Of a stretch of DNA of 64,000 nucleotides, positions 1-8,386 are shown one piece after another (the first letter of the stretch is position 1; each line of letters begins with the position of its first letter). Origin of the DNA: Massilia sp. PDC64 (GTDB lineage Bacteria > Pseudomonadota > Gammaproteobacteria > Burkholderiales > Burkholderiaceae_D). The notes below the pieces were generated by a model. It had not been told where the DNA came from and did not search any database. It saw nothing but the letters and a program-made list of their open reading frames with translations. Both the position numbers and the translations under genes were made by a program. The stretch covers positions 496,001-560,000 of the forward strand of contig NZ_FMZS01000001.1 of the NCBI RefSeq assembly GCF_900101265.1, given 5' to 3'.

Positions 1-2123
1 GGCAGGATCGTGCCGCCGCGCACGTACACGGGCAGGTGGTCGAGGCGGGGCGTCTCGTTCACGAACGAACCGCCGGCATGCGTCTCGCCGGTGGCCTGCG
101 TGGCCGACTGGATCGCACCGTCCTGCGCGGCCGGCACCGGCGTACCGGCCGGCAAACCGGTCCAGTAGTCGAACCAGCCGCCTTCCGGCAGGCAGGTGCG
201 ATAACCCTGCGGCGATTCGGGATGCGGCGGCGGCGACACGAGCAGCGCCCGGCCCAGCGTGAAGGTCCACGCATCCTGGCCCGCGCACGGCAGGTTCAGC
301 GCCGACGGGTAGTCGTAGAACACGGGCCGCAGGATCGGATCGCCCGTGCGCGCGTTGTGCTCCGCCAGCGCGTACAGGTAAGGCATCAACTTGTAGCGCT
401 CCTCGACGAAGCGGCGCCGGATGCGCAGGTGCGCCGCCCCGTCGACCCACGGCTCCACGCGCGGCGTGCCCTTGGCGGAATGGTTGCGGAACAGCGGGTA
501 GAAGGCGCCGATCTCGAACCAGCGCGTGAGCAGGTCGGGATTCGGGCCGCCGGCGAAGCCGCTCACGTCGGCCGCGCCGTACGAAAAGCCGGACAGGCCG
601 AGGTTGATGATCTGCTGGACCGACAGCTTCAGGTGGTCCCAGGTGGCGAGGTTGTCGCCGGTCCAGGTGACGGCGTAGCGCTGGCCGCCCGCGTAGCTGG
701 CACGCGTCATCACGACGGCGCGCTCGTTCGGTGCCAGCTTGCGCAGTCCGTCGTACGTGGCGCGCGTGTTCTGCATGCCGTACACGTTGTGGATCTCGCG
801 GTGGTCGGCGGTGCGCGGCGCGAAATCGTCGGAGGCTATGCGGTGGCGCGTGTCCAGGGGCATCGTCTTGGTCGGCGTATTGAAAATGGCGGGTTCGTTC
901 ATGTCGTTCCAGGACCCGGCCACGCCCATCCGCACCTGCTCGGCGAACAGGCTGCCCCACCAGTCGCGCGTCCTGGCCTGCGTGAAGTCGGGGAAGACGG
1001 AATCGCCGGGCCAGACGGGTGCGACATAGGTGCCGCCGTCCGGGTTTTTCACGAACGCGTCGGCCTGCACGCCCGTGTCGTACGGGGCGTACCCCTGGCC
1101 GGGTGCCCTGGCCACGTGCAGGTCGCTGATGGTGACGACCTTGACGCCCTGGCGCCCCAGGTCGCGGATCAGGCCCGTCATGTCCGGGAACGCCTTGCGG
1201 TCGACGGTGAACGGGCGGTTGCGGTCCTGCCAGTCGATGTCCAGCCAGACGACGTCGGTGGGGACGCGTTCGGTACGCAGGCGTGCGACCACCTGGCGCA
1301 GTTCGTCTGCGGACATGTAGCTGTAGCGCGACTGCTGGTAGCCCAGCGCCCAGCGCGGAACGAGCGGCGCCTTGCCGGTCAGGTCCGTGTAGCGGCGCAC
1401 CACTTCGGCCGTCGACGGGCCGTGGATCAGGTAGTAGTCGATCGGGCCGTCCGGTGCGCCGAAGGCCAGCACGCCGTCCTCGCGGTGGCCGAAGTCGAAC
1501 CAGCTGCGGAAGGTGTTGTCGAGGAAGACGCCATAGCTGCCGCCCGCGCCGCCGACGCCGATGAAGAAGGGAATCGACTTGTAGATCGGATCGTCCGCGG
1601 ACGTGAAGCCGAAGGCGTCGGTGTTCCAGTTGACGAAGCTCTTGCCGCGCCGGTCCAGTCCACCCGTCTTGTCGCCCAGGCCAAAATAATGTTCCGACTG
1701 CGGCATCGCCTTGCGCAGGGTGAACGCGTGGCCGTCGAGCTTGACGGGATCGATGGCGTCGGCCGAGATCACCTTACCGGCCAGGTCGCTCACGACGAGG
1801 CGCTCGCCCTGGAGGTCGACGCGCAGCGAACGCGTGGCGAAGCCGGTCGGACTCGCCTGCACGCCGACGCGGCGCGCACGCACGTCCGGCGCCACGGCCC
1901 AGCTGGCGTCTTCCGGCAAGGCGCCGTTCGCGCTCAGGGTCACGCGCAGGACGTCGTCGGTGAGCGCCAGCACGCGGATGTGCAGGCTGCCCTGGCGGAT
2001 GTCGATGCCGTCGTTACGGGCGGCGATGGCGGCCGGCTCGGCATGGAGGGGCGCGGCGGCGAAGATGGAGAACGACATCGCGCATGCGGCGATGGCCGTC
2101 CGGACGGTGGTGCGAGTGTGCAT
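1..2123 (-). CDS. Secreted GH31 alpha-glucosidase/alpha-xylosidase-type hydrolase (3' end beyond window)
   Basis: About 707 residues are visible; the C-terminus runs off the window start. Translation from the ATG at 2123 gives a Sec-type signal peptide (MHTRTTVRTAIAACAMSFSI...) followed by a GH31 N-terminal beta-sandwich and (beta/alpha)8 barrel. Family hallmarks are seen in order: WLDIDWQ, SWNDMNEPA with the nucleophile Asp at about residue 407, then GADVSGF, whose Asp matches the general acid. GH31 enzymes release glucose or xylose from the non-reducing ends of alpha-glycosides. A signal peptide implies periplasmic or secreted action. It lies downstream of an HDOD gene on the same strand, with an 88-bp gap. 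Substrate cannot be fixed from sequence. The fold and family call is very secure. Confidence 0.93.
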   Translation of the reverse strand, partial: MHTRTTVRTAIAACAMSFSIFAAAPLHAEPAAIAARNDGIDIRQGSLHIRVLALTDDVLRVTLSANGALPEDASWAVAPDVRARRVGVQASPTGFATRSLRVDLQGERLVVSDLAGKVISADAIDPVKLDGHAFTLRKAMPQSEHYFGLGDKTGGLDRRGKSFVNWNTDAFGFTSADDPIYKSIPFFIGVGGAGGSYGVFLDNTFRSWFDFGHREDGVLAFGAPDGPIDYYLIHGPSTAEVVRRYTDLTGKAPLVPRWALGYQQSRYSYMSADELRQVVARLRTERVPTDVVWLDIDWQDRNRPFTVDRKAFPDMTGLIRDLGRQGVKVVTISDLHVARAPGQGYAPYDTGVQADAFVKNPDGGTYVAPVWPGDSVFPDFTQARTRDWWGSLFAEQVRMGVAGSWNDMNEPAIFNTPTKTMPLDTRHRIASDDFAPRTADHREIHNVYGMQNTRATYDGLRKLAPNERAVVMTRASYAGGQRYAVTWTGDNLATWDHLKLSVQQIINLGLSGFSYGAADVSGFAGGPNPDLLTRWFEIGAFYPLFRNHSAKGTPRVEPWVDGAAHLRIRRRFVEERYKLMPYLYALAEHNARTGDPILRPVFYDYPSALNLPCAGQDAWTFTLGRALLVSPPPHPESPQGYRTCLPEGGWFDYWTGLPAGTPVPAAQDGAIQSATQATGETHAGGSFVNETPRLDHLPVYVRGGTIL

Positions 2124-2211
2124 GCTGGGGTCCTGGTCGTTCGGTGGTTGTATCGAACCCAGCATGGCACAAAACGTGCCGACCGTCAGCAGGCAATCGT
2201 CGAGCGTGAAC

Positions 2212-3048
2212 TCAGACGAGCAGCGCGCCGCCCATCGACGCCGCGATCTCGGCCGCTTCGTCGATCATGCGATGGAGGCTGTCCTCGTCCAGCAGGTAGT
2301 CGAGCGCGCTCTCGCTGTGTTCGGGCAAGGGCGGGCGCACCGTGCCCAGCGGCGACGGCACGCTGGCATACATGTTCGCCAGCAGCAGCGTGTCGAGCAG
2401 CGAGGCGGGCGGCATGTGCAGCCAGGCGCCGCGCAGCTCGAAGATCGCTTCGGCGACCGGTTCGGGCAGCGCCAGCTTGCGTGCCACTTCGCGGGTGACG
2501 ACGTCCTCGCACAGCTCGGCCCATTTTTCCGGATCGTCGTCCAGCAGGCCCGGGAAGCCGTCGGCGCGCGACAGCAGGTAAAAGCCGCCGACCTCGTGGA
2601 CGATGCCGGCGAACATCGCCGTGTCCGGGTTGACGAAGGTGACGTGGTGCGCGAACACATGGGCCAGCGCGGCGACCTGCACGGTGTGTTCCCACAGCTG
2701 CTCGGCCTTGGCGCGCAGGTCCGGATCCTCGATGCGGGCGCCGAACTGGCGCACGACGAGGCTCGCGACGAGCATCTGCAGGTTGCGGTAGCCGACCCGC
2801 GTCACGGCCGAGCGCACGTTGGTGATGGGCCGCCCACTCTGGTTGAACGCCGAGGAATTGGCCAGCGCCACCGTGCGCGCCGCCAGTTGCGGCTCGCCCA
2901 GCACGAGGCGGATCGCGTCCTCCAGGTGGCAATCGGGATCGTTGAGCGCGTGCTGCAGGCGCAGCACGGCGTTCACGCTGGTGGGAAAGGAAATCTCACC
3001 GCGCGCGGCCTGGGCGGCGATGGTTCCAAAGGCTTCGAGTCTGTTCAC
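2212..3048 (-). CDS. HDOD-domain signalling protein
   Basis: 278 residues from the GTG at 3048 (VNRLEAFGTI...). An in-frame ATG at 3081 would add 11 residues of unlikely sequence. The body matches an HDOD domain: an N-terminal helix with ISFPTSVNAVLRLQHALND, the ANSSAFNQSGRPITNVRSAVTRVG segment and a degenerate HD-like core (HTVQVAALAHVFA...FAGIVHEVGGFYLLSR). HDOD proteins lack reliable HD phosphohydrolase activity and act as output or scaffold modules in motility, c-di-GMP and stress signalling. This is family knowledge, not shown here. There is no receiver or GGDEF domain, so partners are unknown. It is on the same strand as the GH31 gene, but a shared operon is uncertain. Confidence 0.85.
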   Translation of the reverse strand: MNRLEAFGTIAAQAARGEISFPTSVNAVLRLQHALNDPDCHLEDAIRLVLGEPQLAARTVALANSSAFNQSGRPITNVRSAVTRVGYRNLQMLVASLVVRQFGARIEDPDLRAKAEQLWEHTVQVAALAHVFAHHVTFVNPDTAMFAGIVHEVGGFYLLSRADGFPGLLDDDPEKWAELCEDVVTREVARKLALPEPVAEAIFELRGAWLHMPPASLLDTLLLANMYASVPSPLGTVRPPLPEHSESALDYLLDEDSLHRMIDEAAEIAASMGGALLV

Positions 3049-3123
3049 GGCCGCGATTATACCGTGCCCTATCCATCGCAAATACGTTTCGAGCGGCTTC
3101 GCAACAACTTGTGGTAGATCAGC

Positions 3124-3155
3124 AAAAAAAACGGCCCGCCAACATCGGCGGGCCG
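3124..3155 (-). terminator. Rho-independent terminator of the BON/LEA-like gene
   Basis: A perfect 9-bp GC-rich inverted repeat (3132-3140 with 3147-3155, loop AACATC) is flanked by eight A residues on the plus strand at 3124-3131. Read on the minus strand this is a stem followed by a U tract, 22 nt beyond the stop codon at 3178. Confidence 0.9.
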
Positions 3156-3177
3156 GACAGGGCAGAAACGACGTTGT

Positions 3178-4221
3178 TTATTTGACCTTGATGGCGCTCT
3201 TGACGCTGGACACGCCCTCGACGCCCTTCGCCACTTTCACGGCCTTGTCGGCCTCTTCCTTCGAGTTCACGAAACCGCTGAGCATCACGACGCCCTTTTC
3301 CGTCTCGACGTGGATGCCGAGCGAATCGAGGTTCGGTTCCTTGACGAGGCCGGCCTTCACCTTGGTGGTGATGGCGGTGTCAGAGGCGGCAATGCGGGTC
3401 TTGCCGGCGGCATCGCGGGTCTTGTCGGCCGTCTGGTCGCCGGCGCGGTCCATGGCGTTGTCGGTCTTCTGCGCAACGGTCGAGCCGGCCTCCTTCGTCT
3501 TCTCGACGGCGGCATGCGCCACGTCCTTCGTCTTTTCAGCAACTGTCGCGGCTGCGGCCTTCACTTTGTCGGCTGCGGTCGCGGCAGTGTCGCGCGTCTT
3601 TGATGCCGCATCGGCGGCATTCTCGCGCACGGCCGACGGTTTCGTTTCGACCAGACAACCCGTCTTCGCGTCGGCCCCCATTTGCGCACACTTGTCGACG
3701 GCGGCCGCCTTGGCCGGGTCGCGCGTGTCGGTGCTCGTCACGAGGCCGCCGCCGGAAGCCTGGCTGCCGCCGCTGCTGGCGCCGCTGCTGGTGTTGCTGC
3801 TTGTCGTGGCGGTACGCTCGGCCTTGGCGTCCGCCAGTGCCGCCGTGTGCACGGATTTCGCGTTATCCATGCAGCTGTCCTTGTCCGCGCCGCTCTTCGC
3901 GTCGCATTTGGCCTTGGCCAGGTCGTACTCGGCGTCGGCGAGGTTGGTGCGCGCACGGGCGCGGCCGGCTGCCGTGTTGTTGTACTTGGACAGGGCATCG
4001 GCCTCGGTGCGGGTGCGCACCAGCCGGGCTTCGGCCATGCAGATGTCCTTGTCGTTGCCGCTCTTGGCGTCGCATTTCGCTGCCGCCGCCCGGTATTCCG
4101 ATTCCGCCTTCTGCGTGAGATTGCGGTAAGTCGCCGGGTCGTGGTTGAGTGCCGCAGTCGGTGCCGCGGCAAAGCTCGCGCCTGCAGCCGTCGCGAGCAA
4201 GGTCGCAATCAGCGTTTTCAT
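3178..4221 (-). CDS. Periplasmic BON-domain protein with LEA-like Lys/Ala/Thr repeats
   Basis: 347 residues. The start at 4221 is chosen because MKTLIATLLATAAGASFAAA is a clear signal peptide; an upstream in-frame start would bury it. The mature N-terminus holds two copies of a Cys-containing motif (KCDAKSGNDKDICM and KCDAKSGADKDSCM), each with two Cys. A Gly/Ser/Thr linker follows, then a long amphipathic LEA-like stretch rich in AADK, TKDVA and EKTKEAG repeats. A C-terminal BON domain (about residues 280-347, SDTAITTKVKAGL...VVMLSGFV) completes it. BON domains (OsmY family) are associated with the periplasmic or outer-membrane face and with envelope stress. The repeat region suggests a desiccation or osmotic protectant, which is inference. 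The gene has its own terminator and is likely monocistronic. Confidence 0.85.
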   Translation of the reverse strand: MKTLIATLLATAAGASFAAAPTAALNHDPATYRNLTQKAESEYRAAAAKCDAKSGNDKDICMAEARLVRTRTEADALSKYNNTAAGRARARTNLADAEYDLAKAKCDAKSGADKDSCMDNAKSVHTAALADAKAERTATTSSNTSSGASSGGSQASGGGLVTSTDTRDPAKAAAVDKCAQMGADAKTGCLVETKPSAVRENAADAASKTRDTAATAADKVKAAAATVAEKTKDVAHAAVEKTKEAGSTVAQKTDNAMDRAGDQTADKTRDAAGKTRIAASDTAITTKVKAGLVKEPNLDSLGIHVETEKGVVMLSGFVNSKEEADKAVKVAKGVEGVSSVKSAIKVK

Positions 4222-4328
4222 GGTCTTGTCCCTTGTGTTGTTTGTTGTGACAGCCAGATTTAACGCCCGCACGCCAGGGACCTCTGTGCGGCACCGTACA
4301 CTTGTCGATCAAACCATAAAACGCGGCT

Positions 4329-5018
4329 TTACTCGTCGCTCAGCAGGCCCTCGCGCCATAACGGCGCCGCGTCCTCGAACGGCTTGCCGGCGCTGCCGAA
4401 GCGCGCGCCGTCGCGCGCGAGGCGCACCCACGCGCGGGTGTCGTGGCCGTTGCGCGCGACCGGCTGGTCCTGCCTGAGCTTTTCCAGCCACGCATAGATG
4501 CGGCCGTAGTCGCCGGGGTGGCGGTCGTGCGTCCAGGCCAGCGCCACCAGGTCGGCATAGCCTTCCTCGCGGCGGGTTTCGCGCATCGCCTTCGAGGCCG
4601 CCAGCAGCGACGGATCGTCCGCCGTCTCCTCGCCCACCTCGACGAAGCCGGCCGGCAGCGCATGCCACGCGCCCTGCGCATAGCGCCAGCAATGGCCGAT
4701 CTCGTGGGCCGCCATCGCTTCGATCAGTTCGCCCTGCTGGGCCGCCGGCACGCCGTCGAGCTGGCGCTCGGCATCGGGATTCCCGCGCAGCGACAGCACG
4801 AGCTTGCAGCGCCCGCCGGCGAAGCCCATCGCCATCGGCACGTCGTTCGGACCGGCCTGCGGCTGGACGACGATGTCGATCGGCAGGTTCAGGCTGCGCG
4901 AGTAGGCGAGGACGGGAAGCGCGGCGCCGAGCCAGCGCTGCTCCAGCGGCGTGAGGTCGACGGCGGCGGCGGGAAGGGACGCGCACAGGAGCGCGGCGGC
5001 GAGGACGGCTTTGGACAT
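4329..5018 (-). CDS. Secreted putative zinc metalloprotein with HEIGH motif
   Basis: 229 residues with a signal peptide (MSKAVLAAALLCASLPAAAVD). A gluzincin-like HExxH motif (HEIGH, residues 105-109) is followed about 45 residues later by EEGYADLVAL, where a Glu could be the third zinc ligand. This spacing and order resemble small secreted metallopeptidases, but no named family was recognised. The sequence contains a single Cys after the signal peptide region near CKLVLSL and another right after the motif (HEIGHCW). It is preceded by an AT-rich inverted repeat at 5034-5068. Function beyond probable peptidase is unknown. Confidence 0.7.
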   Translation of the reverse strand: MSKAVLAAALLCASLPAAAVDLTPLEQRWLGAALPVLAYSRSLNLPIDIVVQPQAGPNDVPMAMGFAGGRCKLVLSLRGNPDAERQLDGVPAAQQGELIEAMAAHEIGHCWRYAQGAWHALPAGFVEVGEETADDPSLLAASKAMRETRREEGYADLVALAWTHDRHPGDYGRIYAWLEKLRQDQPVARNGHDTRAWVRLARDGARFGSAGKPFEDAAPLWREGLLSDE

Positions 5019-5033
5019 GGAGGACTTCCCGTT

Positions 5034-5068
5034 GGATATTTAAAATGCCTAACGGCAATTTTAAATCC
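5034..5068. promoter_or_regulatory. AT-rich inverted repeat upstream of the HEIGH metalloprotein gene
   Basis: GGATaTTTAAAATGCC pairs with GGCAATTTTAAATCC around a TAAC centre, with a one-base bulge. It lies 16-50 bp upstream of the minus-strand ATG at 5018, in otherwise GC-rich DNA. It could be an operator or part of the promoter; no regulator can be named. Confidence 0.45.
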
Positions 5069-5124
5069 GGTTAAAGCCCCGTTTTCAGCAATATTTTTGC
5101 GGATGTCCAAAAGCGTAATCTTGC

Positions 5125-6105
5125 CTACCCGGCCACGCGCGCCTCGCTGGGCGGGTGCCCGATGACGCGCTTGAAGGCACGGCTGAACGATGCCTCGGAG
5201 TCGTAGCCGAGCCGGTCGGCGACGGTCGCCACGCGCATGCCGTCGCGCGCGATCCAGTGCCGCGCCTGGAACATCTTGACCTTGGCGACATACTTCGCGG
5301 GCGTCTCGCCGACCGCGCTGGAAAACTTGTCGATGAAGCTGGAGCGCGACGCGCCCATCAGGTCGGCCAGTTCGTTCACCGACCAGTCGCGCTCCGGCTG
5401 GCGGTGGATCGCCGCCAGCACGCGGCCGATCTGCGGACAACGCACGGCCGCGATCCACCCGCTCGCATCGCTGCACGCGCATTCGACCCACGCGCGGATG
5501 ATGCTGGCGGCCAGCACGTCCGCCAGGCGCGCGAGGATGCCGCAGGCGCCGATGCGGTCGAGCGCCACTTCCCGTTCCATCGCTTCCAGCATGGCGTGCA
5601 CGGCCGGGTCGCGCTGGCCCAGGTCGGCGGCGCGCATCGCCTCCGGCATCATCGCCAGCAGCGGGTGCAGCGGGTCGAGGTTGAAGCGCATCGCGCCGCA
5701 GAACAGGACCTGCTCCGCCGTCGCATCTTGCGGACCGGCGCCGTTCACGAGGTACAGGTTGTCCGACACGGCCTTGCGCGCCAGAGAGTCGATCTCCACC
5801 GCCGGCAGGTCCGGACTGCTGGCCATCACGTGCGCCGTGCCGTGCGGCAGCAGCACGGCGTCGCCGGGATTCAGGCGCATCCAGTCCATCGTGGCCGTGC
5901 GCATCCAGCAGCTGCCCTGCGCGACGAAGTGAAAACTCGCCTCCCGTTTGGCGGGAAACGCGACGGCCCACGGCTCGCGCATCACGCAGCGGCCGTATTC
6001 GACGCCGTCGAGGCGCAGGCCCAGGAGGATTTCCGTCAGCGCATCCTGGCCCGTCTTGGGATCCCGGTTTGGACGAATGGTCATGAGATTCGGATTCAAT
6101 GACAT
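5125..6105 (-). CDS. AraC-family transcriptional regulator with N-terminal cupin domain
   Basis: 326 residues. The N-terminal half is a cupin_6-type effector domain (FHFVAQGSCWMR..., LNPGDAVLLPHGTAHVM). The C-terminal ~100 residues form two AraC helix-turn-helix motifs: VNELADLMGASRSSFIDKFSSAVGETPAKYVAKVKM, then VATVADRLGYDSEASFSRAFKRVIGHPPSEARV. It is divergent from an MFS exporter with only 57 bp between the starts. By the usual logic of this arrangement it probably controls that exporter and the following reductase. Internal Met8 is an alternative start. The inducer is unknown. Confidence 0.92.
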   Translation of the reverse strand: MSLNPNLMTIRPNRDPKTGQDALTEILLGLRLDGVEYGRCVMREPWAVAFPAKREASFHFVAQGSCWMRTATMDWMRLNPGDAVLLPHGTAHVMASSPDLPAVEIDSLARKAVSDNLYLVNGAGPQDATAEQVLFCGAMRFNLDPLHPLLAMMPEAMRAADLGQRDPAVHAMLEAMEREVALDRIGACGILARLADVLAASIIRAWVECACSDASGWIAAVRCPQIGRVLAAIHRQPERDWSVNELADLMGASRSSFIDKFSSAVGETPAKYVAKVKMFQARHWIARDGMRVATVADRLGYDSEASFSRAFKRVIGHPPSEARVAG

Positions 6106-6162
6106 GGAAAGTCCAGAATCTTAGCCCTACACTGCCGTTTTCACAATATCCTGAGGTATCCG

Positions 6163-7368
6163 ATGAATGATTGCACTTGCATTGACGTTGCCGCCGCGCC
6201 CGTTGCGGTCCGGGACGACAAAGCCAACTGGGCCGGCATCGTCAGCCTGACGCTCGGCGTGTTCGGCCTCGTGACGGCCGAGTTCCTGCCGGCCAGCCTG
6301 CTCACCGCGATGGCCGCCGACCTCGGCGTGTCCGACGGCGCCGCCGGCCAGGCCGTCACGGCCACCGCGGCGGTGGGCGCCGCGGCCGCGCTGACCCTCC
6401 CCATCCTCACCCGCGCCATCGACCGCAAGCTGGTGATCCTCGCGCTCACGGCACTGCTGGTGGTCTCCAACGTGCTGGCCGCGACGGCCGGCAGCCTGTC
6501 GGTGCTGATCGCGGCGCGCGCGCTGCTGGGTGTGGCGCTCGGCGGTTTCTGGTCGATGGCCGCCGCGCTCGCGATGCGGCTCGTGCCCGAGCACCTGTTT
6601 GCGCGCGCGATGTCCCTGATCCTCACGGGCGTGTCCGTCGCCACCGTGTGCGCCGCGCCGGTGGGCGCGTACATGGGTGACCTGTGGGGCTGGCGCAGCG
6701 CGTTCGTCGCCGCGGGCGTCGTCAGCGTCGTCACCCTGGCCGCGCAATGGGTCTCCATTCCCGCGCTGCCGCCGAAGGACAACCCGAACGTGAAGGTGTT
6801 GTTCGAACTGCTGGGCCGGACCAACGTGCGCGTCGCCCTGCTCGCCGTGCTGCTCGTGATCTCCGGGCATTTCGCCGGCTTCACCTACATCCGTCCGTTC
6901 ATGGAGCAGGTCACGCACCTGTCGGTCAGCACGATATCCGCCGCGCTGCTGGCGTACGGCATCGCGGGCTTCTTCGGCAATATCGCCGGCGGCTTCCTGG
7001 CCGAGCGCAGCGAGCGCGTCGCCATCGTGGCGGGCGCCGCCCTGATCGCGGCGCTGGCCGCCACCTTGTGGCTGGCGGGCACGTCGGTCACGGTAACGAT
7101 CGCGGCGATCGCGGCATGGGGCTTCGCGTTCGGCGCCTTCCCGATCGGCTTCCAGACGTGGATCGTGCGCGCCGCGCCGGACCAGGCCGAGGGCGCGGGC
7201 GGACTGCTCGTTGCCGCATTCCAGATCGCCATCGCCAGCGGCGCCGTCGGCGGCGGCATCCTCGTCGACCGCGTCGGCGCGCCGGGCGGCCCCGTCTTCG
7301 CCGCCGTCGCGCTCACGCTCGGCGCCCTGCTCGTCCTGCGCTACGGGCCACGTCCCGCGTCCATCTGA
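6163..7368 (+). CDS. MFS transporter, DHA1-type drug/metabolite exporter
   Basis: 401 residues with about 12 hydrophobic segments and no cleavable signal. The family features are TAEFLPASLLTAMAADLGVSDGAAGQAVT near TM1-2 and an ARALLGVALGGFWSM motif in the TM4 region. These are typical of DHA1 exporters of the AraJ/NepI/YdhP group. Such proteins export sugars, nucleosides or drugs by proton antiport; the substrate is not predictable. It is divergent from the AraC/cupin regulator. The next gene starts 10 nt after its stop with a GAGGAG ribosome-binding site, so the two are probably cotranscribed. Confidence 0.92.
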   Translation: MNDCTCIDVAAAPVAVRDDKANWAGIVSLTLGVFGLVTAEFLPASLLTAMAADLGVSDGAAGQAVTATAAVGAAAALTLPILTRAIDRKLVILALTALLVVSNVLAATAGSLSVLIAARALLGVALGGFWSMAAALAMRLVPEHLFARAMSLILTGVSVATVCAAPVGAYMGDLWGWRSAFVAAGVVSVVTLAAQWVSIPALPPKDNPNVKVLFELLGRTNVRVALLAVLLVISGHFAGFTYIRPFMEQVTHLSVSTISAALLAYGIAGFFGNIAGGFLAERSERVAIVAGAALIAALAATLWLAGTSVTVTIAAIAAWGFAFGAFPIGFQTWIVRAAPDQAEGAGGLLVAAFQIAIASGAVGGGILVDRVGAPGGPVFAAVALTLGALLVLRYGPRPASI

Positions 7369-7378
7369 GGAGATCAAC

Positions 7379-8386
7379 ATGACCAATCGCCGTATCGTTC
7401 TTGCCGCCCATCCGCAAGGCCTCCCGACCCCGACGGATTTCCGTCTCGAGGAAGCGCCGGTCCCGGTGCCGCGGGATGGCCAGGTGCTGCTGCGCACGGA
7501 ATGGCTGTCGCTCGACCCGTACATGCGCAACCTGATGGAAAAAGTCGGCCCCGGCTATGCCGACCCGGTGCCGCTGGGCGCCACGATGGTCGGGGGCACG
7601 ATCAGCCGCGTCGTCGAATCGCGCCATCCGGACTACAAGGCAGGCGACCTCGTCGTCGCCGCCGCGGGCTGGCAAGACTATGCGCTGTCCGACGGCAGCG
7701 GCCTGATGCCCGTCGGCGACCCGGCGCGGCCGTCGCTGGCACTGGGGACGCTCGGCATGCCGGGCTTCACGGCCTACGTCGGCCTGCTCGACATCGGCGC
7801 GCCGAAGCCCGGCGAGACGGTCGTCGTCGCGGCGGCCACGGGCGCCGTCGGCTCGGTCGTGGGCCAGATCGCGAAGATCAAGGGTGCGCGCGTCGTGGGC
7901 ATCGCGGGCGGCGCCGACAAATGCCGGTACGCGGTGGAAGAGCTGGGGTTCGATGCATGCGTGGACCATCGCGATCCGCGCTTCGCCGAGCTGCTGGCGG
8001 CCGCGTGCCCGGACGGGATCGACGTGTATTTCGAAAATGTGGGGGGCGCCGTGTTCGATGCCGTGCAGCCGCTGTTGAATGTGAACGCCCGCGTGCCCGT
8101 GTGCGGCTTCATCTCGCACTACAACGGCGGCGTGGCCGAGGGACCGGACCGTCTCGCGAAGTGGATGGCGACCCTGCTGTCGAAACGCATCCGCATGCAG
8201 GGCTTCATCATCCTGGACCACTACGGGACGCGCTTCGACGCCTTCCGCGACGACATGGCCGGCTGGCTCGCGGCCGGGAAGGTCAAGGTGAAGGAAGACG
8301 TCGTCGAGGGCCTGGAGAACGCCCCCGCAGCGTTCATTGGCCTGCTGCAGGGGAAGAACTTCGGGAAGTTGGTCGTGCGCGTGTGA
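7379..8386 (+). CDS. NADP-dependent MDR oxidoreductase (CurA-like)
   Basis: 335 residues starting MTNRRIVLAA, 10 nt after the MFS stop with GAGGAG upstream. Zinc-free medium-chain reductase of the prostaglandin reductase/CurA group: the N-terminal GroES-like domain has LSLDPYMRNLM and VGGTISRVVES. The Rossmann motif AATGAVGSVVGQIAKIKGARVVGIAGG follows, then the cap around CGFISHYN. Relatives reduce the double bond of alpha,beta-unsaturated ketones with NADPH. Pairing with an exporter and an AraC regulator suggests detoxification of an electrophilic compound (inference). Its TGA abuts the stop codon of the convergent chemoreceptor gene with no spacer. Confidence 0.92.
   Translation: MTNRRIVLAAHPQGLPTPTDFRLEEAPVPVPRDGQVLLRTEWLSLDPYMRNLMEKVGPGYADPVPLGATMVGGTISRVVESRHPDYKAGDLVVAAAGWQDYALSDGSGLMPVGDPARPSLALGTLGMPGFTAYVGLLDIGAPKPGETVVVAAATGAVGSVVGQIAKIKGARVVGIAGGADKCRYAVEELGFDACVDHRDPRFAELLAAACPDGIDVYFENVGGAVFDAVQPLLNVNARVPVCGFISHYNGGVAEGPDRLAKWMATLLSKRIRMQGFIILDHYGTRFDAFRDDMAGWLAAGKVKVKEDVVEGLENAPAAFIGLLQGKNFGKLVVRV

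Noticed and set aside
36..2498. 820-codon plus-strand frame at the window start
   Set aside because: Antisense shadow of the GH31 and HDOD genes; Arg/Ala/Val-rich, no motif.
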